This document shows positions 18,722 through 29,162 of a stretch of DNA of 64,000 nt, in pieces. The stretch comes from Ktedonospora formicarum. Lineage in GTDB: Bacteria > Chloroflexota > Ktedonobacteria > Ktedonobacterales > Ktedonobacteraceae. The notes beneath the pieces are model-generated. The model ran no database searches. It was not told the DNA's origin and saw only the letters and a program-made list of their open reading frames with translations. The DNA lies in assembly GCF_016587355.1 (NCBI RefSeq), contig NZ_BNJF01000010.1, positions 1 to 64,000 on the forward strand, written 5' to 3'. Made by a program: the position numbers and the translations under genes. Within the stretch, counting starts at the first letter, position 1. The number at the start of each line of letters is the position of its first letter.

Positions 18722-20638
18722 CTATTGTGTTGAGATCCAGACGCACATTTCACCAGCCTGGCGATGATCCCAGGCATAATAGGGAATGGCCGTAAACGTG
18801 TGTGCATGAGATGGTGGAGGCGTCGTTTGATATAAGGTTTCCCCCCACCCATCGCTCTCTACGACGGTTGCTGGACCTTGAATAATAGCAACCCCTCCTA
18901 ATAGCTCAGGCTCAAAGTGACTTTCCAGGGGAGAGGCTTCAGGAAGGTGGATATGGTGGAGAGGAACCGCGTTATCCGCGCTTTCCAGACAGTAGACCAG
19001 GGGGCCACGTTGCAAGGCGACTCGATGCCTATTTTCGCGAATATCTGGATGGGAGTAGATACGCATCGCTGGCATTGCCAATTGCAGCACTACCCGATCA
19101 CCGTTCTGCCAGAGGCGCTTGATACGCGCATATCCCTTCTGCACATGATTGAGCTCAAGCGTTTCACCATTGACGGAGAGGCGTGCCTCCTGGCACCAAG
19201 CAGGAATACGCAGGTTCAGGCCAAAATCAACAGGCTCAGACAGCGCTATCTCCAGGTTGATGGTGCCATCCCAGGGATAATTCGTTTCCTGCCGCACTTG
19301 TACGTCGTGTCCACCCACAGATAGATTACCAGTTCCTTGAATATACAAATGCGTGAAAATATCTGTGTCACTTACTGTATACACATATTGACCCAGTGAC
19401 ATCAGTGTACGCGCGATATTGGGGGGACAACAGGCACACTTGAACCAGCCAACACGGTGATGATCGCCCTTACTCTCCAGGGGATTCACATAAAAATATT
19501 TGTTTCCATCCAGCGAAATACCACTTAACATCCCGTTGTATAAGGCCCGCTCAAGCAGATCCGCATAGCGGCTATCCACATCGAGTTGGAGCAAGCGGTA
19601 GTTCCACATAATCAGGCCAATCGAGGCGCATGATTCAGCATAGGCAGTCAGATTTGGCAGATCATAATCTTCCGTGAAACCCTCGTTCTTCTCTGTTGAA
19701 CCTATTCCTCCGGTGATGTAGAGCCGTTTGCTGACAAGATGACGCCAGAGCCGCTCACCAGCCTGGAATAGCGACTCGTCGTATTCCTCTTTGACTAGAT
19801 CCGCGACAGCACTATATAGATACATGGCGCGGACAGAGTGCCCAACGATCTCTTTCTGCTCTCGTATTGGTGCATGTGATTGATTGTACTCATATGTGTG
19901 TGCCCAAAAGTCGCGCGGATCATCCCCACGTAAACGCGCTTCTTCATCAAAATAGTGCGGCTGTTTCCCACGCTCATCAATAAAGTATTGGCTCAAATGC
20001 AGATAGCGCTTCTCTCCAGTCGCCCGATAGAGTTTGACTAATGCCAGTTCGATCTCTGGATGACCACTGTATCCCCGCTTCTTGCCTTCCTCAACCCCGA
20101 AGGTTTGGTCAAGATAGTCTGCATAACGACTCACAATATCTAGCAGTGAGCGTTTGCCCGTACCTTTGAAGTGCGCTACGCCAGCCTCTATCAGGTGCCC
20201 GGCGCAATAGAGCTCATGCAGGTCCCGCATATTTGACCAGCGCTTCTCTGGCTCAACTTCAGTAAACCAGATATTCAGATAGCCATCGGGCTGTTGGATA
20301 GAGCGTAGAAATTCGATAGTCTTATCAAGCAGGGCTTCTAGTTGGGCATCTGGATGTGTCGCTAGACTCAAGCTCACCGCCTCAATCCACTTGGTAATAT
20401 CTGTTTCCCAGAAGACATAGGGGATGGGATGCATGCCTCTCTTCCAACCCCGTTTCTCCGCATCAAAATAGTTGTTCAGTTGCATTTGCTCATGCATAGT
20501 TGGCAAGGTCTTTTCCCGCACACGCTGCAAACGTGGTGCCCAGAAGGTATCCTCAATGGTGACAGCTGTATGCGCGACAGCATTGGAGCCCTGCCTTGCG
20601 TCCGCCTGATGCGTTGATGTTGGAGAAGTTGATGTCAT
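18722..20638 (-). CDS. GH127 beta-L-arabinofuranosidase (DUF1680 family)
   Basis: A 638-aa glycosidase with an (alpha/alpha)6 barrel followed by beta domains. The active-site region is intact: AESCAS near residue 335 supplies the Glu/Cys pair and CACCPPN near 398-404 the Cys pair, which together bind zinc and provide the Cys nucleophile in characterised members. No signal peptide, so it acts in the cytoplasm on imported oligosaccharides. It is the last gene of the LacI / binding protein / permease locus, pointing to uptake and cleavage of arabinose-containing plant oligosaccharides. It ends before the long palindrome. Confidence 0.93.
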   Translation of the reverse strand: MTSTSPTSTHQADARQGSNAVAHTAVTIEDTFWAPRLQRVREKTLPTMHEQMQLNNYFDAEKRGWKRGMHPIPYVFWETDITKWIEAVSLSLATHPDAQLEALLDKTIEFLRSIQQPDGYLNIWFTEVEPEKRWSNMRDLHELYCAGHLIEAGVAHFKGTGKRSLLDIVSRYADYLDQTFGVEEGKKRGYSGHPEIELALVKLYRATGEKRYLHLSQYFIDERGKQPHYFDEEARLRGDDPRDFWAHTYEYNQSHAPIREQKEIVGHSVRAMYLYSAVADLVKEEYDESLFQAGERLWRHLVSKRLYITGGIGSTEKNEGFTEDYDLPNLTAYAESCASIGLIMWNYRLLQLDVDSRYADLLERALYNGMLSGISLDGNKYFYVNPLESKGDHHRVGWFKCACCPPNIARTLMSLGQYVYTVSDTDIFTHLYIQGTGNLSVGGHDVQVRQETNYPWDGTINLEIALSEPVDFGLNLRIPAWCQEARLSVNGETLELNHVQKGYARIKRLWQNGDRVVLQLAMPAMRIYSHPDIRENRHRVALQRGPLVYCLESADNAVPLHHIHLPEASPLESHFEPELLGGVAIIQGPATVVESDGWGETLYQTTPPPSHAHTFTAIPYYAWDHRQAGEMCVWISTQ

Positions 20639-20717
20639 TGCCTATCCCTTTCCTATATACATGTTGTGCTGATCATCGCAGCGTAATCAGGTTCATGTTG
20701 ATGGTGCTCTGGTCTCC

Positions 20718-21596
20718 TTATTCTTTGACCGCGCCAGCCACCAGACCGGAGGTGATATAGCGTTGCCCAAAGATAAAAACCAGGATTATTGGCAAGGCTG
20801 CGACGACCGAAACCGCCATCAAATCATTCCAGCGTACCCCATATTCTCCAATGAATTTGTAAATGCCCAGGGTCAAAGGGCGTTTGGCATCATCGGAGAT
20901 CAATGTCAAAGGGAAAAGAAAGTCACTCCAGCCCATCAAGAAGGTGAGTGCTCCAACCGTCAGGAGACCGGGTCGCGAGAGTGGCATAATGATGCGATAG
21001 AAAGCCCCCCATAAATTACACCCATCAATAAAGGCTGCATCTTCCAGGTCACGCGGTAAGCTTAAAAAGTAGGGGCGCATGACGAGCGTTGCGAATGGCA
21101 AGGTGCGTGTCGTGATTGCCAGGATGACCGCTGGAATGGAGTTAACCAAACCGATTTGGGAAAAGATCACAAAGAGCGGTAGAGCCAGCATGATACTGGG
21201 AAACATCTGGACGACCAGAAAGGCGAGTAATAAGCCCTGTTTTCCCTTTACTGGGAGTCGGGCTAATCCATAGGCCATCGGTGCTCCCAGCACCAGACTC
21301 AAGAGCATAGTCCCAAGCGCAATCTGAAGACTATTGCCCATATAGCGCCATATATCCGTATTCTGGATAAAGTTAGAGATATAAGGGCTCCAATCGATCT
21401 GGTGAGGATAGAACGTGGGCGGCGTGCTAAATAGCTCAGTTGTGTTCTTGAGCGAACTGACAATAACCCAGTACAAAGGGAAAATCATGACGATGGTAAA
21501 GAAAATCCCTAGCACCGTCAGCATGATAGTATTCCAGGATTTGCGTTTGAGAGGAGATTTATTCGCGACGTGATACGCTTTTTGTGTGGTTATCAT
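20718..21596 (-). CDS. Sugar ABC transporter permease, MalG type (CUT1)
   Basis: A 292-aa membrane protein with six helices and the EAA loop near residues 180-200 (LPRDLEDAAFIDGCNLWGAFYRIIMPLSRPGL), where it docks the ATPase. Its ATG overlaps the MalF-type stop codon by one base (TGATG), implying translational coupling. No ATPase gene is nearby, so a shared MsmX/UgpC-like ATPase encoded elsewhere is likely. Confidence 0.93.
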   Translation of the reverse strand: MITTQKAYHVANKSPLKRKSWNTIMLTVLGIFFTIVMIFPLYWVIVSSLKNTTELFSTPPTFYPHQIDWSPYISNFIQNTDIWRYMGNSLQIALGTMLLSLVLGAPMAYGLARLPVKGKQGLLLAFLVVQMFPSIMLALPLFVIFSQIGLVNSIPAVILAITTRTLPFATLVMRPYFLSLPRDLEDAAFIDGCNLWGAFYRIIMPLSRPGLLTVGALTFLMGWSDFLFPLTLISDDAKRPLTLGIYKFIGEYGVRWNDLMAVSVVAALPIILVFIFGQRYITSGLVAGAVKE

Positions 21597-22546
21597 CAGG
21601 CAACCTCCTCTCGTCTGAGCAGGAACAGGTAGATCGCGCTTATGCCCAGTAAGAGTAGAAACATCAATGTAGCAACAGCCGCGCCTGACCCAAGATCAAA
21701 CTGGCCGAAGGCAATACGATAGGCATACAATGGCATGGCTTCAGTCGCATTGACCGGGCCGCCGCCTGTCAGAACATAAATCAGGTCAAACACATTCAAG
21801 GTATAGATGAACCCAAGCATCAGAATGGTCAGGCTGGTCGAGCGCATCAATGGCAACGTAATATGCAAGAACCGTCTCATTGCATTTGCGCCATCAACCA
21901 CAGCCGCCTCGTACAGGGTTCCCGAAATGCCCTGTAGGCCAGCTAAGAGCAGGGACATGTTAAAGGGAATACCAATCCAGATATTCGCGCCGATCACGGC
22001 CACTAGCGCCAGTTGGGGATTGGTTAGCCAGTCAATGGGAGTAGAGATCACATGGAAACTTTGCAAGACATAGTTCACAATGCCAGAGTCTCGCTGTAAC
22101 ATCCACTTGAAAATCGTTGCACTGACAATGACTGGTAGCATCCAGGCAATCATCACAGAGCCACGCATCAGGCCGACCAGGGGGATACGCCGATTAAACA
22201 ACAATGCCATCGCGAAGCCAAGGATATATTGAAACACCAGTGACGCAATGGTGAAAATCAGCGAAACGACCAGTGAAGAGCGAAAACTTGGGTCGGAAAT
22301 CACAGTGCGATAATTATCCAGGCCGACAAATGGCGTAATACCAGTTAATAGGCTACCAACGTTTACCTGTTCAAAGCTATAGATGATCATATTAACAACT
22401 GGATAGACCAGGAAGAGCAGTAGGAACAGGGATGCTGGCAGCAAGAAGAAATATGGGCCCAGTATTTTGCCTATCCTTCGCCGTCTCGCAGGGCGTTGAG
22501 TCATCGCCTTCGTCTCTTGCGGAGAGGTATTGGCAAGTGTAGACAT
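21596..22546 (-). CDS. Sugar ABC transporter permease, MalF type (CUT1)
   Basis: A 316-aa protein with a basic N-terminal tail (PARRRRIGK), six helices and an EAA loop (LQGISGTLYEAAVVDGANAMRRFLHITLPLMRST) near residues 205-238. AGGAGG stands upstream of the start. It pairs with the adjacent MalG-type subunit to form the channel for the sugar taken up by the locus. Confidence 0.93.
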   Translation of the reverse strand: MSTLANTSPQETKAMTQRPARRRRIGKILGPYFFLLPASLFLLLFLVYPVVNMIIYSFEQVNVGSLLTGITPFVGLDNYRTVISDPSFRSSLVVSLIFTIASLVFQYILGFAMALLFNRRIPLVGLMRGSVMIAWMLPVIVSATIFKWMLQRDSGIVNYVLQSFHVISTPIDWLTNPQLALVAVIGANIWIGIPFNMSLLLAGLQGISGTLYEAAVVDGANAMRRFLHITLPLMRSTSLTILMLGFIYTLNVFDLIYVLTGGGPVNATEAMPLYAYRIAFGQFDLGSGAAVATLMFLLLLGISAIYLFLLRREEVA

Positions 22547-22584
22547 TGAGAAACTTCCTCCTTCCTGTGACCTGCAAGGTCTAA

Positions 22585-22636
22585 GAGGAAGAGTAAACGC
22601 TTTCTCTTGCTAAGAGAAATGCGCTTACTCTTCCTC
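22585..22636 (-). terminator. Hairpin between binding protein and permease genes
   Basis: A long interrupted stem (12 bp, then 3 bp, then 8 bp) with a 3-nt loop. This position often holds a leaky stem that keeps binding-protein mRNA more abundant than permease mRNA. Confidence 0.6.
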
Positions 22637-22659
22637 CTAATAAAAGAGCACGATCACTA

Positions 22660-23951
22660 CTAGGATGGCAGTAAAGGCTTGACGGATTGGCTAGCTGCTT
22701 GAAGAGCCGTCGAGGCGGACTTCTGTCCGCTAATTGCTGCCTGAAATGCTTGCTGCACGTAATTCGAAATTTTGGGATAGTTTGGCCCATACGCGCGTGG
22801 TTTGGCTGTCACAAGGGCCTTCACAAATACGGCCTGTTTGGGGTCCTGGATGAACGCGGAGTCCTTGCCCAGGTCCGTACGACTTGGGAGTGTTCCATTG
22901 CCCAGCAAGTATTCTTTAAGAACAGATTGATCTTGCGTCCACTTGATAAACTCCCACGCTTCGGCCTGGTGTTGACTGGTGACCGTGATCGCCCAGTTCT
23001 CACCACCTAAAATAGAAGCTTCCTGCTTTCCGCGTGGCAGGGGGACGACATCCCAGTTGAATTTCGCGTTTGAGCGAGCCGCTGGGAGATTCCAGGGGCC
23101 ATTAATACACATTGCAGCTTTGCCAGCGGTCCACTGGGTCATCGCATCCTGCTGCGTCCAGTTCAAAGCATCGATAGAGAGCAGCCTCTCTTTGGTGAGA
23201 TCGACCAGATATTGCAGGGCGGTCGTTGCCTCGGGGCTATCGAGTGTGTTCAGGTCCGCTCCTGCCTCCCAGAGGAATGGCAAGAACTGGAAGGCTCCCT
23301 CTTCACTTTGAACGAGCGACATCGAGAGTCCATACACCCCTTGGTGGTCAACTTCTTTGCCGCTTCATGCAGTTCATCCCAGTTTGTGGGCGGGTTGACC
23401 CCGGCTTTCTTCAGCATATCTGCGTTATAGTAGAGCGCGAGGCAATTACTATTATTTGGAATACCGTAGTTTTTATTCTTCCAGGTGGTCGATGTCCAGG
23501 GACCGGTAAGATAGTCTTTGCCTTGTCCCCATGAGGAGATTTGAGAGGTTAAATCCGCCAGAATGCCCATAGAAGAAAAGGCCTGATGATCTGGATTATC
23601 AATAATCAAGATATCGGGTAGTTGGCGCGCGGCAGCACCCTGAATAATTTTCTGTTTGAGGTCGGCGAACGGGATAGCTGTGCGTTCAATCTTTACATTG
23701 GGTTTAACCTTGGGATAATCGGCGAGAAGCTTGAGGTATCCTGCACCGGGAGGATTGGAATAATCCCAGATACTTAATGTGACGGACCCCGAACTGGTGG
23801 CGGAACCACCACATGCCGCCAGCAGCGTCATGGCAGCACTAGTGCTGATTCCCAGGGCCGCTGTTTTTTCAAGGAACGCTCGACGGTTCACCCGTCCGGT
23901 ACGAACTTCGGTCAGTAAGTCTTTCCAGGGTTCTTGTTGTTTGTGGGTCAT
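22660..23951 (-). pseudogene. Sugar ABC substrate-binding lipoprotein, frameshifted
   Basis: Two overlapping minus-strand frames encode one extracellular binding protein of about 430 aa. The N-part (from 23951, AAGGAGG upstream) has a twin-arginine-like NRRAFLEKT, a hydrophobic segment and the lipobox LLAACGG, then the start of the binding domain up to AAKKLTTKG. The C-part resumes at about 23337 with YGLSMSLVQSEEG. A single missing base in the C4 run at 23337-23340 (G4 on the coding strand) explains the break; with five Gs the text reads KGVYGL without gap. Either a recent null mutation or a sequencing error. First gene of the transport unit. Confidence 0.85.
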
Positions 23952-24125
23952 CTATGACCTCCTTATAAATGATGAAAAAACTGAAAGTCTTCCAGTGCTA
24001 TCTTGTCCTCTACCGTTGAGGAACAGTGTCATCATTCAAGCAAATCAACGCTAACGAGAGAAAGTCTAACCACTTCATCCGAGGTGCCTTCATCCTTCAG
24101 GCAAAGGATCCCTGGCTCTTGCTTA

Positions 24126-25184
24126 CTACCCAGGCTGTGAAGGATCACTCGAACCGCGTACGATCAAGCTACAGGGAAGACGCACAATCCCAGAATGTTG
24201 ATCACCAGCAAACAACGCTAGCAAGCTTTCGCCTACATAACGTCCCACCTGGGCAAGGTTCATATCTACAGTTGTCAATGGTGGTCGCGTTGCGCATGCT
24301 ATCGGCTCCCAATTGTCAAAACCTACGACTGAAACTTCTTCTGGAACATGTCGACCGCGTGCGCGTAATGCCTCGATGGCACCTCTTGCTAACTGGTCGC
24401 TCCCGCAAAAAAGCGCATCAATCGAAGGATCTTGATCAAAGAGAAAATTCGTCGCGGTATATCCCCAGCTTTCTTGCCAGGGACCTGACAGAACACGATT
24501 GTTAGATAGAGCAATATTATGCTCCATAAGCACCTGGCGCATGGCTTTTTCGCGTAAACGGACCGCTTCAAAATAACTGGGACCTGTAATGTGAGCAAAC
24601 TGGCGTCGCCCCAAGTTGATGAGGTGTTCGGTTGCTAAGCGCGCGCCTTGAGCATCATCAGGTAGGACGCACAAGGCATTGGCATCTTCGACATAGGTAA
24701 ACGCATAGACAACCGGTATTCCTGTCCTTCCTATTTGTATTGGTGGGCGCGAATCTTCACGTCGGGCAGACACTACGATGCCATCAACCTTGCGTGCAAG
24801 TAAAAGCTGCAAATGTTGTTGCTCGCGGCTCTGATCGCGTGAATTACAGAGCATAGCTGAAACCGGACGAGCCCCAAAGGCATCTTCAATCCCCATCAAG
24901 AGAGGAATGCTAAAACGACCGTAGTTGTCGGTAGTTAATACGCCAACCATGACACCATGACTTGCTGGCATATCTTCTTGCAGGCTGAAAAAACGAAAAC
25001 CCAGTCGTCTGGCTTCCGAACGCACACGTTCTCGAGTCTCTGGGCTGAGTTTTCCCCTCCCATTGATGGCTTTAGAGGCTGTTCCTAATGTTACACCAGC
25101 AGCATCTGCGACATCGCGTAAAGTCACATTCTGCCTTTGTTGAGGTGATAGATCAGATAATGGTTTGTCCGGTTCGGATTCCAT
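24126..25184 (-). CDS. LacI-family transcriptional regulator
   Basis: A 352-aa protein with an N-terminal HTH (residues 19-65: VTLRDVADAAGVTLGTASKAINGRGKLSPETRERV, with the hinge helix after it) and a periplasmic-binding-protein-like effector domain. It lies upstream of, and in the same direction as, the binding protein gene with a 174-nt gap, so it probably represses this sugar locus in response to an imported sugar. I could not fix an operator with confidence. Confidence 0.94.
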   Translation of the reverse strand: MESEPDKPLSDLSPQQRQNVTLRDVADAAGVTLGTASKAINGRGKLSPETRERVRSEARRLGFRFFSLQEDMPASHGVMVGVLTTDNYGRFSIPLLMGIEDAFGARPVSAMLCNSRDQSREQQHLQLLLARKVDGIVVSARREDSRPPIQIGRTGIPVVYAFTYVEDANALCVLPDDAQGARLATEHLINLGRRQFAHITGPSYFEAVRLREKAMRQVLMEHNIALSNNRVLSGPWQESWGYTATNFLFDQDPSIDALFCGSDQLARGAIEALRARGRHVPEEVSVVGFDNWEPIACATRPPLTTVDMNLAQVGRYVGESLLALFAGDQHSGIVRLPCSLIVRGSSDPSQPG

Positions 25185-25597
25185 CAGCTATTTTCCTTGA
25201 ACTACCTACAATATGAGGAAACTTTTCATTTATGGATGGAAATATATTGCCTTTGTTTGGAAGAGTACCCAATTTATCCCCTAAAGTCAAGCATATTTCC
25301 TATAAAAACGAAAACAAATTTTGTGAGCGATTTTGGTGTAGTGGTCCGCGAATATGGATTTTCTTGCTACCAAGCAGTGTTGCATGTTATAGTGCTCTCA
25401 ACAAATGAAAGGTCAGTCTTTTTCTATGCTTCTCCAATTCTAGTATCTCTCTACTGAGGGAGGAAAACACACAATTTCAATCTTTTTCTGGCGTTTGTCG
25501 TATGTCTCAGGTACATGCGAGCAAGCATGATCAGAAGAAGAATGAGAGGGGTCTTTTTGTGTTATTTCCTACTAGCGATGAATGGAGAAATTGAGGC
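25185..25597. other. Intergenic, no gene seen
   Basis: An A/T-rich divergent region between the LacI gene and the methyltransferase. Short frames here lack start signals and family resemblance. Confidence 0.4.
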
Positions 25598-26428
25598 GTG
25601 TTTGATTTCGATATTGAGCTTGCCAGGCGTTATGGTGCCTTCACAAGCTACCAGTCAGATGCATCCCCTTCGGCTATTGAATATTACGGTGAGAATCCGG
25701 CTGCGGAAATGGATCGCCTGTTGGACCATTATGCCGAAGCTTCGAGCACCGTTCTTGAAATTGGCTGTGGAGCTGGTCAGACACTCTGTCAGCTTGCGCC
25801 GAAGGTAAAACAGATCTGGGGTCTTGATAGCAGTGAGGAGTTGTTAAGCGCCACGCGCCTGCGAGGTGAGCGTTTGGGGATCACGAACGCTCGCTATCTT
25901 CTGGGCGCGGCCAATGATCCTGACGTAGCGAAATCTCTGCCAGATGCAACCTTTGATTTGGTCTTGAGTCGGCGAGGCCCTAAATTTAGCGAAAATCTCT
26001 TACGGACGTTGCGTAAGGAGGCGATCCTGATCCAGGAGATAGTAAGCAATCTCGATGGCTACCCCCTTGGTGAGATTTTTGGGCGGCGGTATCTCACCCC
26101 TTTCTCTACCTCTGATCAGGAAGTCCTTTTGAGCGAGTATGCTAACCTGGGGCTCTTCCCAGTGAGTTGCAAAGAGTATTTTTATGAGGAGTTTTTTCGC
26201 GACCGCGAGCACCTGGCTGCGTTTCTTACCCAGGTCTCGGTCATGCTGAGCCCATGGTTATTGCCGCGATCATTGCCACACAAACCGTATGATCCAGTGC
26301 AAGATCAGGGGGCTTTAGATCTCTACGCACGTTACAATACAACTGAAAAGGGTCTCCGCCTCCTTCGCCAACGCAAGATATTTGTGCTTCGACGAGCCGA
26401 AATTGTCTCTTCGCCTGTGAAACTATAA
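25598..26428 (+). CDS. Class I SAM-dependent methyltransferase
   Basis: A 276-aa protein with a GTG start preceded by GGAG. Motif I is VLEIGCGAGQTL near residues 51-62 and motif II is the acidic IWGLDSSEELL near 72-82. DATFDLVLSR near 118-127 fits motif post-II/IV. Substrate unknown; the family includes small-molecule and natural-product methylases. Monocistronic, ending before a hairpin at 26483. Confidence 0.85.
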   Translation: MFDFDIELARRYGAFTSYQSDASPSAIEYYGENPAAEMDRLLDHYAEASSTVLEIGCGAGQTLCQLAPKVKQIWGLDSSEELLSATRLRGERLGITNARYLLGAANDPDVAKSLPDATFDLVLSRRGPKFSENLLRTLRKEAILIQEIVSNLDGYPLGEIFGRRYLTPFSTSDQEVLLSEYANLGLFPVSCKEYFYEEFFRDREHLAAFLTQVSVMLSPWLLPRSLPHKPYDPVQDQGALDLYARYNTTEKGLRLLRQRKIFVLRRAEIVSSPVKL

Positions 26429-26482
26429 CAAAAATATAGGTAAACCTCACTCAGGACTGAATAGCGAAAAGCTCCTTAGCAT

Positions 26483-26508
26483 CTGGCTGCACGGTACCAT
26501 GCAGCCAG
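26483..26508 (+). terminator. Hairpin after methyltransferase
   Basis: CTGGCTGCA pairs perfectly with TGCAGCCAG over an 8-nt loop. No long T run follows. Confidence 0.5.
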
Positions 26509-26598
26509 TGAGGAACTATCGTTGTGTGGTTCGTGCTGAAAGAGGGTGAGGTTTCTTGTTTCGAGATGTCAGGCGGAAGTTTACGGAGGATTCGTACA

Positions 26599-27623
26599 AT
26601 GGTAGAGCGTTCTATTCATCTTGTTGGGAGCATCCCGTGCGAGAACGCCGAGGATGGTATGCGTTTAGCATTAAGCAAAAATGGTCACTATTTGCGTACT
26701 CTTTCGGATGGAGAAGCGGGTGGCGAGTGGATTATTCCTATTATCAGGAGCTTGCGTGAGAATCCAAGTATAAGCGTACAGGCGGAGGGCGATTGGTCAA
26801 GCTACAAGAACGTGTTGGTATTGCGTGTTCGCCGAGGGGCTAAACTGAAAGCCGACTCGCTCGATTTTGGGCGCGTGGCCCTTTTTGAGGAGAGTTACCC
26901 CTTATTTCAGAAATTACGCGAGGAATATCAGCAACCTGACCTGGCATATCAGGTGAGTATTGCTGGAGATCTAGATGTGGCCCTTTTGAGCATGGGGATG
27001 CAAGGAGCGCTACGCCATCGGAGCGTCTTCGCGGAAGAGACGATAAGAGAGATACGAGCGATCCAGACAAAAGCACATGGAGATGTTGTATTTCAGTTAG
27101 AGTTACCAATAGAGCTTGTATTAGTCACGAAAATGCCGGGATTCCTCCAGTCCGCAGTGAGCCGCTTTCTTGCCCGTAAAGTATTACGGTTGGTTAAGGA
27201 AGCGCCCGCTGGCACCCGTTTTGGCGTTCATCTTTGTCTGGGTGATCTTCATAATCAGGCGCTAGGACGGATGAGGACAACTGCCCCCTGGTGACGTTCG
27301 CAAACGCGCTCATCAGTCAATGGCCTGCTGAACGTACATTGGAGTTTTTGCATGTGCCGCTGGCGGCTGGGGAAACTCCTCCTCCGCTGCGGGAGACATT
27401 CTATCGTGACTTAAGAAGATTAAAGCTTCCAGCCGGGACGCGTTTTGCCGCTGGGCTTGTGCATGAGAAGTCCTCTCTGGAGGAGCAACAACAGGTACTC
27501 AAGTGGGTAGAGCAAGCCATTGGGCATCCAGTAGATGTCGCGGCTGCGTGTGGTCTTGGGCGACGTGACAGGCAGGTCGCCGAGACCCTGCTTGAGCGTA
27601 GTAAGGAACTTGCCGAAGGGTAG
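26599..27623 (+). pseudogene. UROD/MetE-like superfamily protein, frameshifted
   Basis: Two frames together encode a protein of about 341 aa resembling the methionine synthase II/uroporphyrinogen decarboxylase-like (UROD/MetE) fold. The N-part has HLVGSIPCENAEDGMRLA and LSDGEAGG near its start and GTRFGVHLCLGDL near its end; the C-part has FLHVPLAAGE and DVAAACGLGRR. The first frame stops in TGA at 27292 just after the C5 run 27284-27288. One more C gives A-P-L-V-T and restores the frame. The stop and the GTG of the second frame overlap, so a coupled pair is possible, but the joined sequence fits the family better. I chose the start after CGGAGGA. Confidence 0.7.
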
Positions 27624-27809
27624 ACCGTATCCAGTCTTTCGAGGTAATTCAGAAGAATTAGGTTATCTCCACAGAGCGTATCTCTCTTTTCAACCTTGTG
27701 AATGAGGAAGAATCCTGTCCGCATGGGGCGATAGAATGAGCGGAGAAACTACCTACGTTTCAAGGAATGAAATGTTAAAGGAAGAGCATGTGAATAGGAG
27801 ATAAACCAC

Positions 27810-28220
27810 ATGGCATCGATTCATAAGGAAGTTCTGATCCAGGCGAGTCCACAGGATGTATGGGCGGCGATTCGTGATGTGGGCGCGGTTCATCAGCACC
27901 TCGCCCCTGGCTTCGTGATCGATACGCGCCTCGACGGAGAGGCCAGAATTGTGACATTTGCCAATGGGGTAGTCGTTCGTGAGTTGATCGTCGATATTGA
28001 CGACGAGGCTCGCAGGCTGGCCTATGCCGCAGTAGGTGGGCGCACCAGCCACCACAATGCGTCCATGCAAGTCTTTGCCGAAGAGGAAAACCAGAGCCGC
28101 CTCGTCTGGATTACTGATCTGCTGCCCAATGAGGTCACCCCGGTCATCAGTGAACTGGTTGAGAAAGGGACTGCCACCATGAAGCAGACATTGGAAGCTC
28201 AAGCCGCAAGGCGAGGCTAA
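27810..28220 (+). CDS. SRPBCC-family (polyketide cyclase/START-like) protein
   Basis: A 136-aa single-domain protein of the helix-grip fold: the family entry motif ASPQDVWAAIRDVGAVHQ near 12-29, central strands, and a long C-terminal helix (EVTPVISELVEKGTATMKQTLEAQ). Such proteins bind hydrophobic ligands; the function here is unknown. Followed by a strong terminator. Confidence 0.88.
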   Translation: MASIHKEVLIQASPQDVWAAIRDVGAVHQHLAPGFVIDTRLDGEARIVTFANGVVVRELIVDIDDEARRLAYAAVGGRTSHHNASMQVFAEEENQSRLVWITDLLPNEVTPVISELVEKGTATMKQTLEAQAARRG

Positions 28221-28304
28221 AATTTCTCACCAGAAAAGTTGTGCTTCTCCAATGATAAGTGGAAGGAGAATGGTGCTAATCTGGTGAGATGTTGCCATTG
28301 CTTT

Positions 28305-28356
28305 GCTTGTCCATTGATATTGCCCATACAAGGGCAATATCAATGGACAAGCTTTG
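28305..28356 (+). terminator. Terminator after SRPBCC gene
   Basis: A perfect 21-bp stem (28305-28325 with 28332-28352) and a 6-nt loop, followed by TTTG. Confidence 0.75.
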
Positions 28357-28412
28357 TTTATTCCATGCCAAATATCGAGCCACTCAGAAAAGGGGCGTAG
28401 GAGAGAAGCAAG

Positions 28413-28889
28413 ATGGATAAAGACCAACAAGTAGACGTTTTCAATATTTTCCATGATGGGGGCATCGTTCAATTACAGAGAAAGAACACAAACGACATTG
28501 AGCTGCAAGTTGATATTCTGTATCTCGCAGAAATGGTCAATCCAACCTATACTCACTTTATAGCCATACTAAAAAGTTGTGGTTCCTTTTTTTTTGATAC
28601 ATGGGAAAGAGATAATACCAGTAAGAGATATGATGATGTGCAAGAGCTACAAACATTACTAGAAGATATGGATGTATTAAGTGCGGAATATAAAGATGGG
28701 GTGATTGAGGTTTGTTGTTGGAGTGATGATGAGAAAATAGCCGGGGGGCTACTTAGCTTTTCATGCGAGGATATAGCGCTATTTGACGAAGGTGGCAAAG
28801 AGATGAGTTTTGTTGAGTTAGAAGCTATCGCTCGACAATATTGGGATGATTTTTCTAATCGTGGGCGAAAGGCACATGAAAATTGCTAA
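28413..28889 (+). CDS. Hypothetical acidic protein, 158 aa
   Basis: I do not recognise the family. The protein is acidic, has strand-rich segments (IELQVDILYLAEMV, GVIEVCCWSDDE) and no signal peptide. The gene is noticeably more A/T-rich than its neighbours and stands alone between two terminators, which suggests horizontal transfer. Its size and acidity resemble polymorphic-toxin immunity proteins, but no toxin gene is adjacent, so that is only a guess. Confidence 0.6.
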   Translation: MDKDQQVDVFNIFHDGGIVQLQRKNTNDIELQVDILYLAEMVNPTYTHFIAILKSCGSFFFDTWERDNTSKRYDDVQELQTLLEDMDVLSAEYKDGVIEVCCWSDDEKIAGGLLSFSCEDIALFDEGGKEMSFVELEAIARQYWDDFSNRGRKAHENC

Positions 28890-29066
28890 ATGTTTTTCAA
28901 GCTGTGGAGTTGCTTTATTACTGCCACAGCAGTGTCCTCTTGGATCACAACGCTTACTCCGTATAATGTAAGTGGCACGCATATAGATAGGTCGTTGTCC
29001 TCTAAAGTGTGGGTTCTCAACCATTGGTTAAAAGCATTGAACTTTGGTATTGACCAAAACGGCTCC

Positions 29067-29100
29067 AGGGGTATACATGAGCTTTGTATGCCCCTTTCGT
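29067..29100 (+). terminator. Hairpin downstream of the 158-aa gene
   Basis: AGGGGTATACA pairs with TGTATGCCCCT (one mismatch) and is followed by TTCGT. Confidence 0.45.
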
Positions 29101-29162
29101 GTGATGAGCAGCACACTGATTGTTGTTTGGCTCGACCTTGAGCAATGTCTTTGGGGATACCT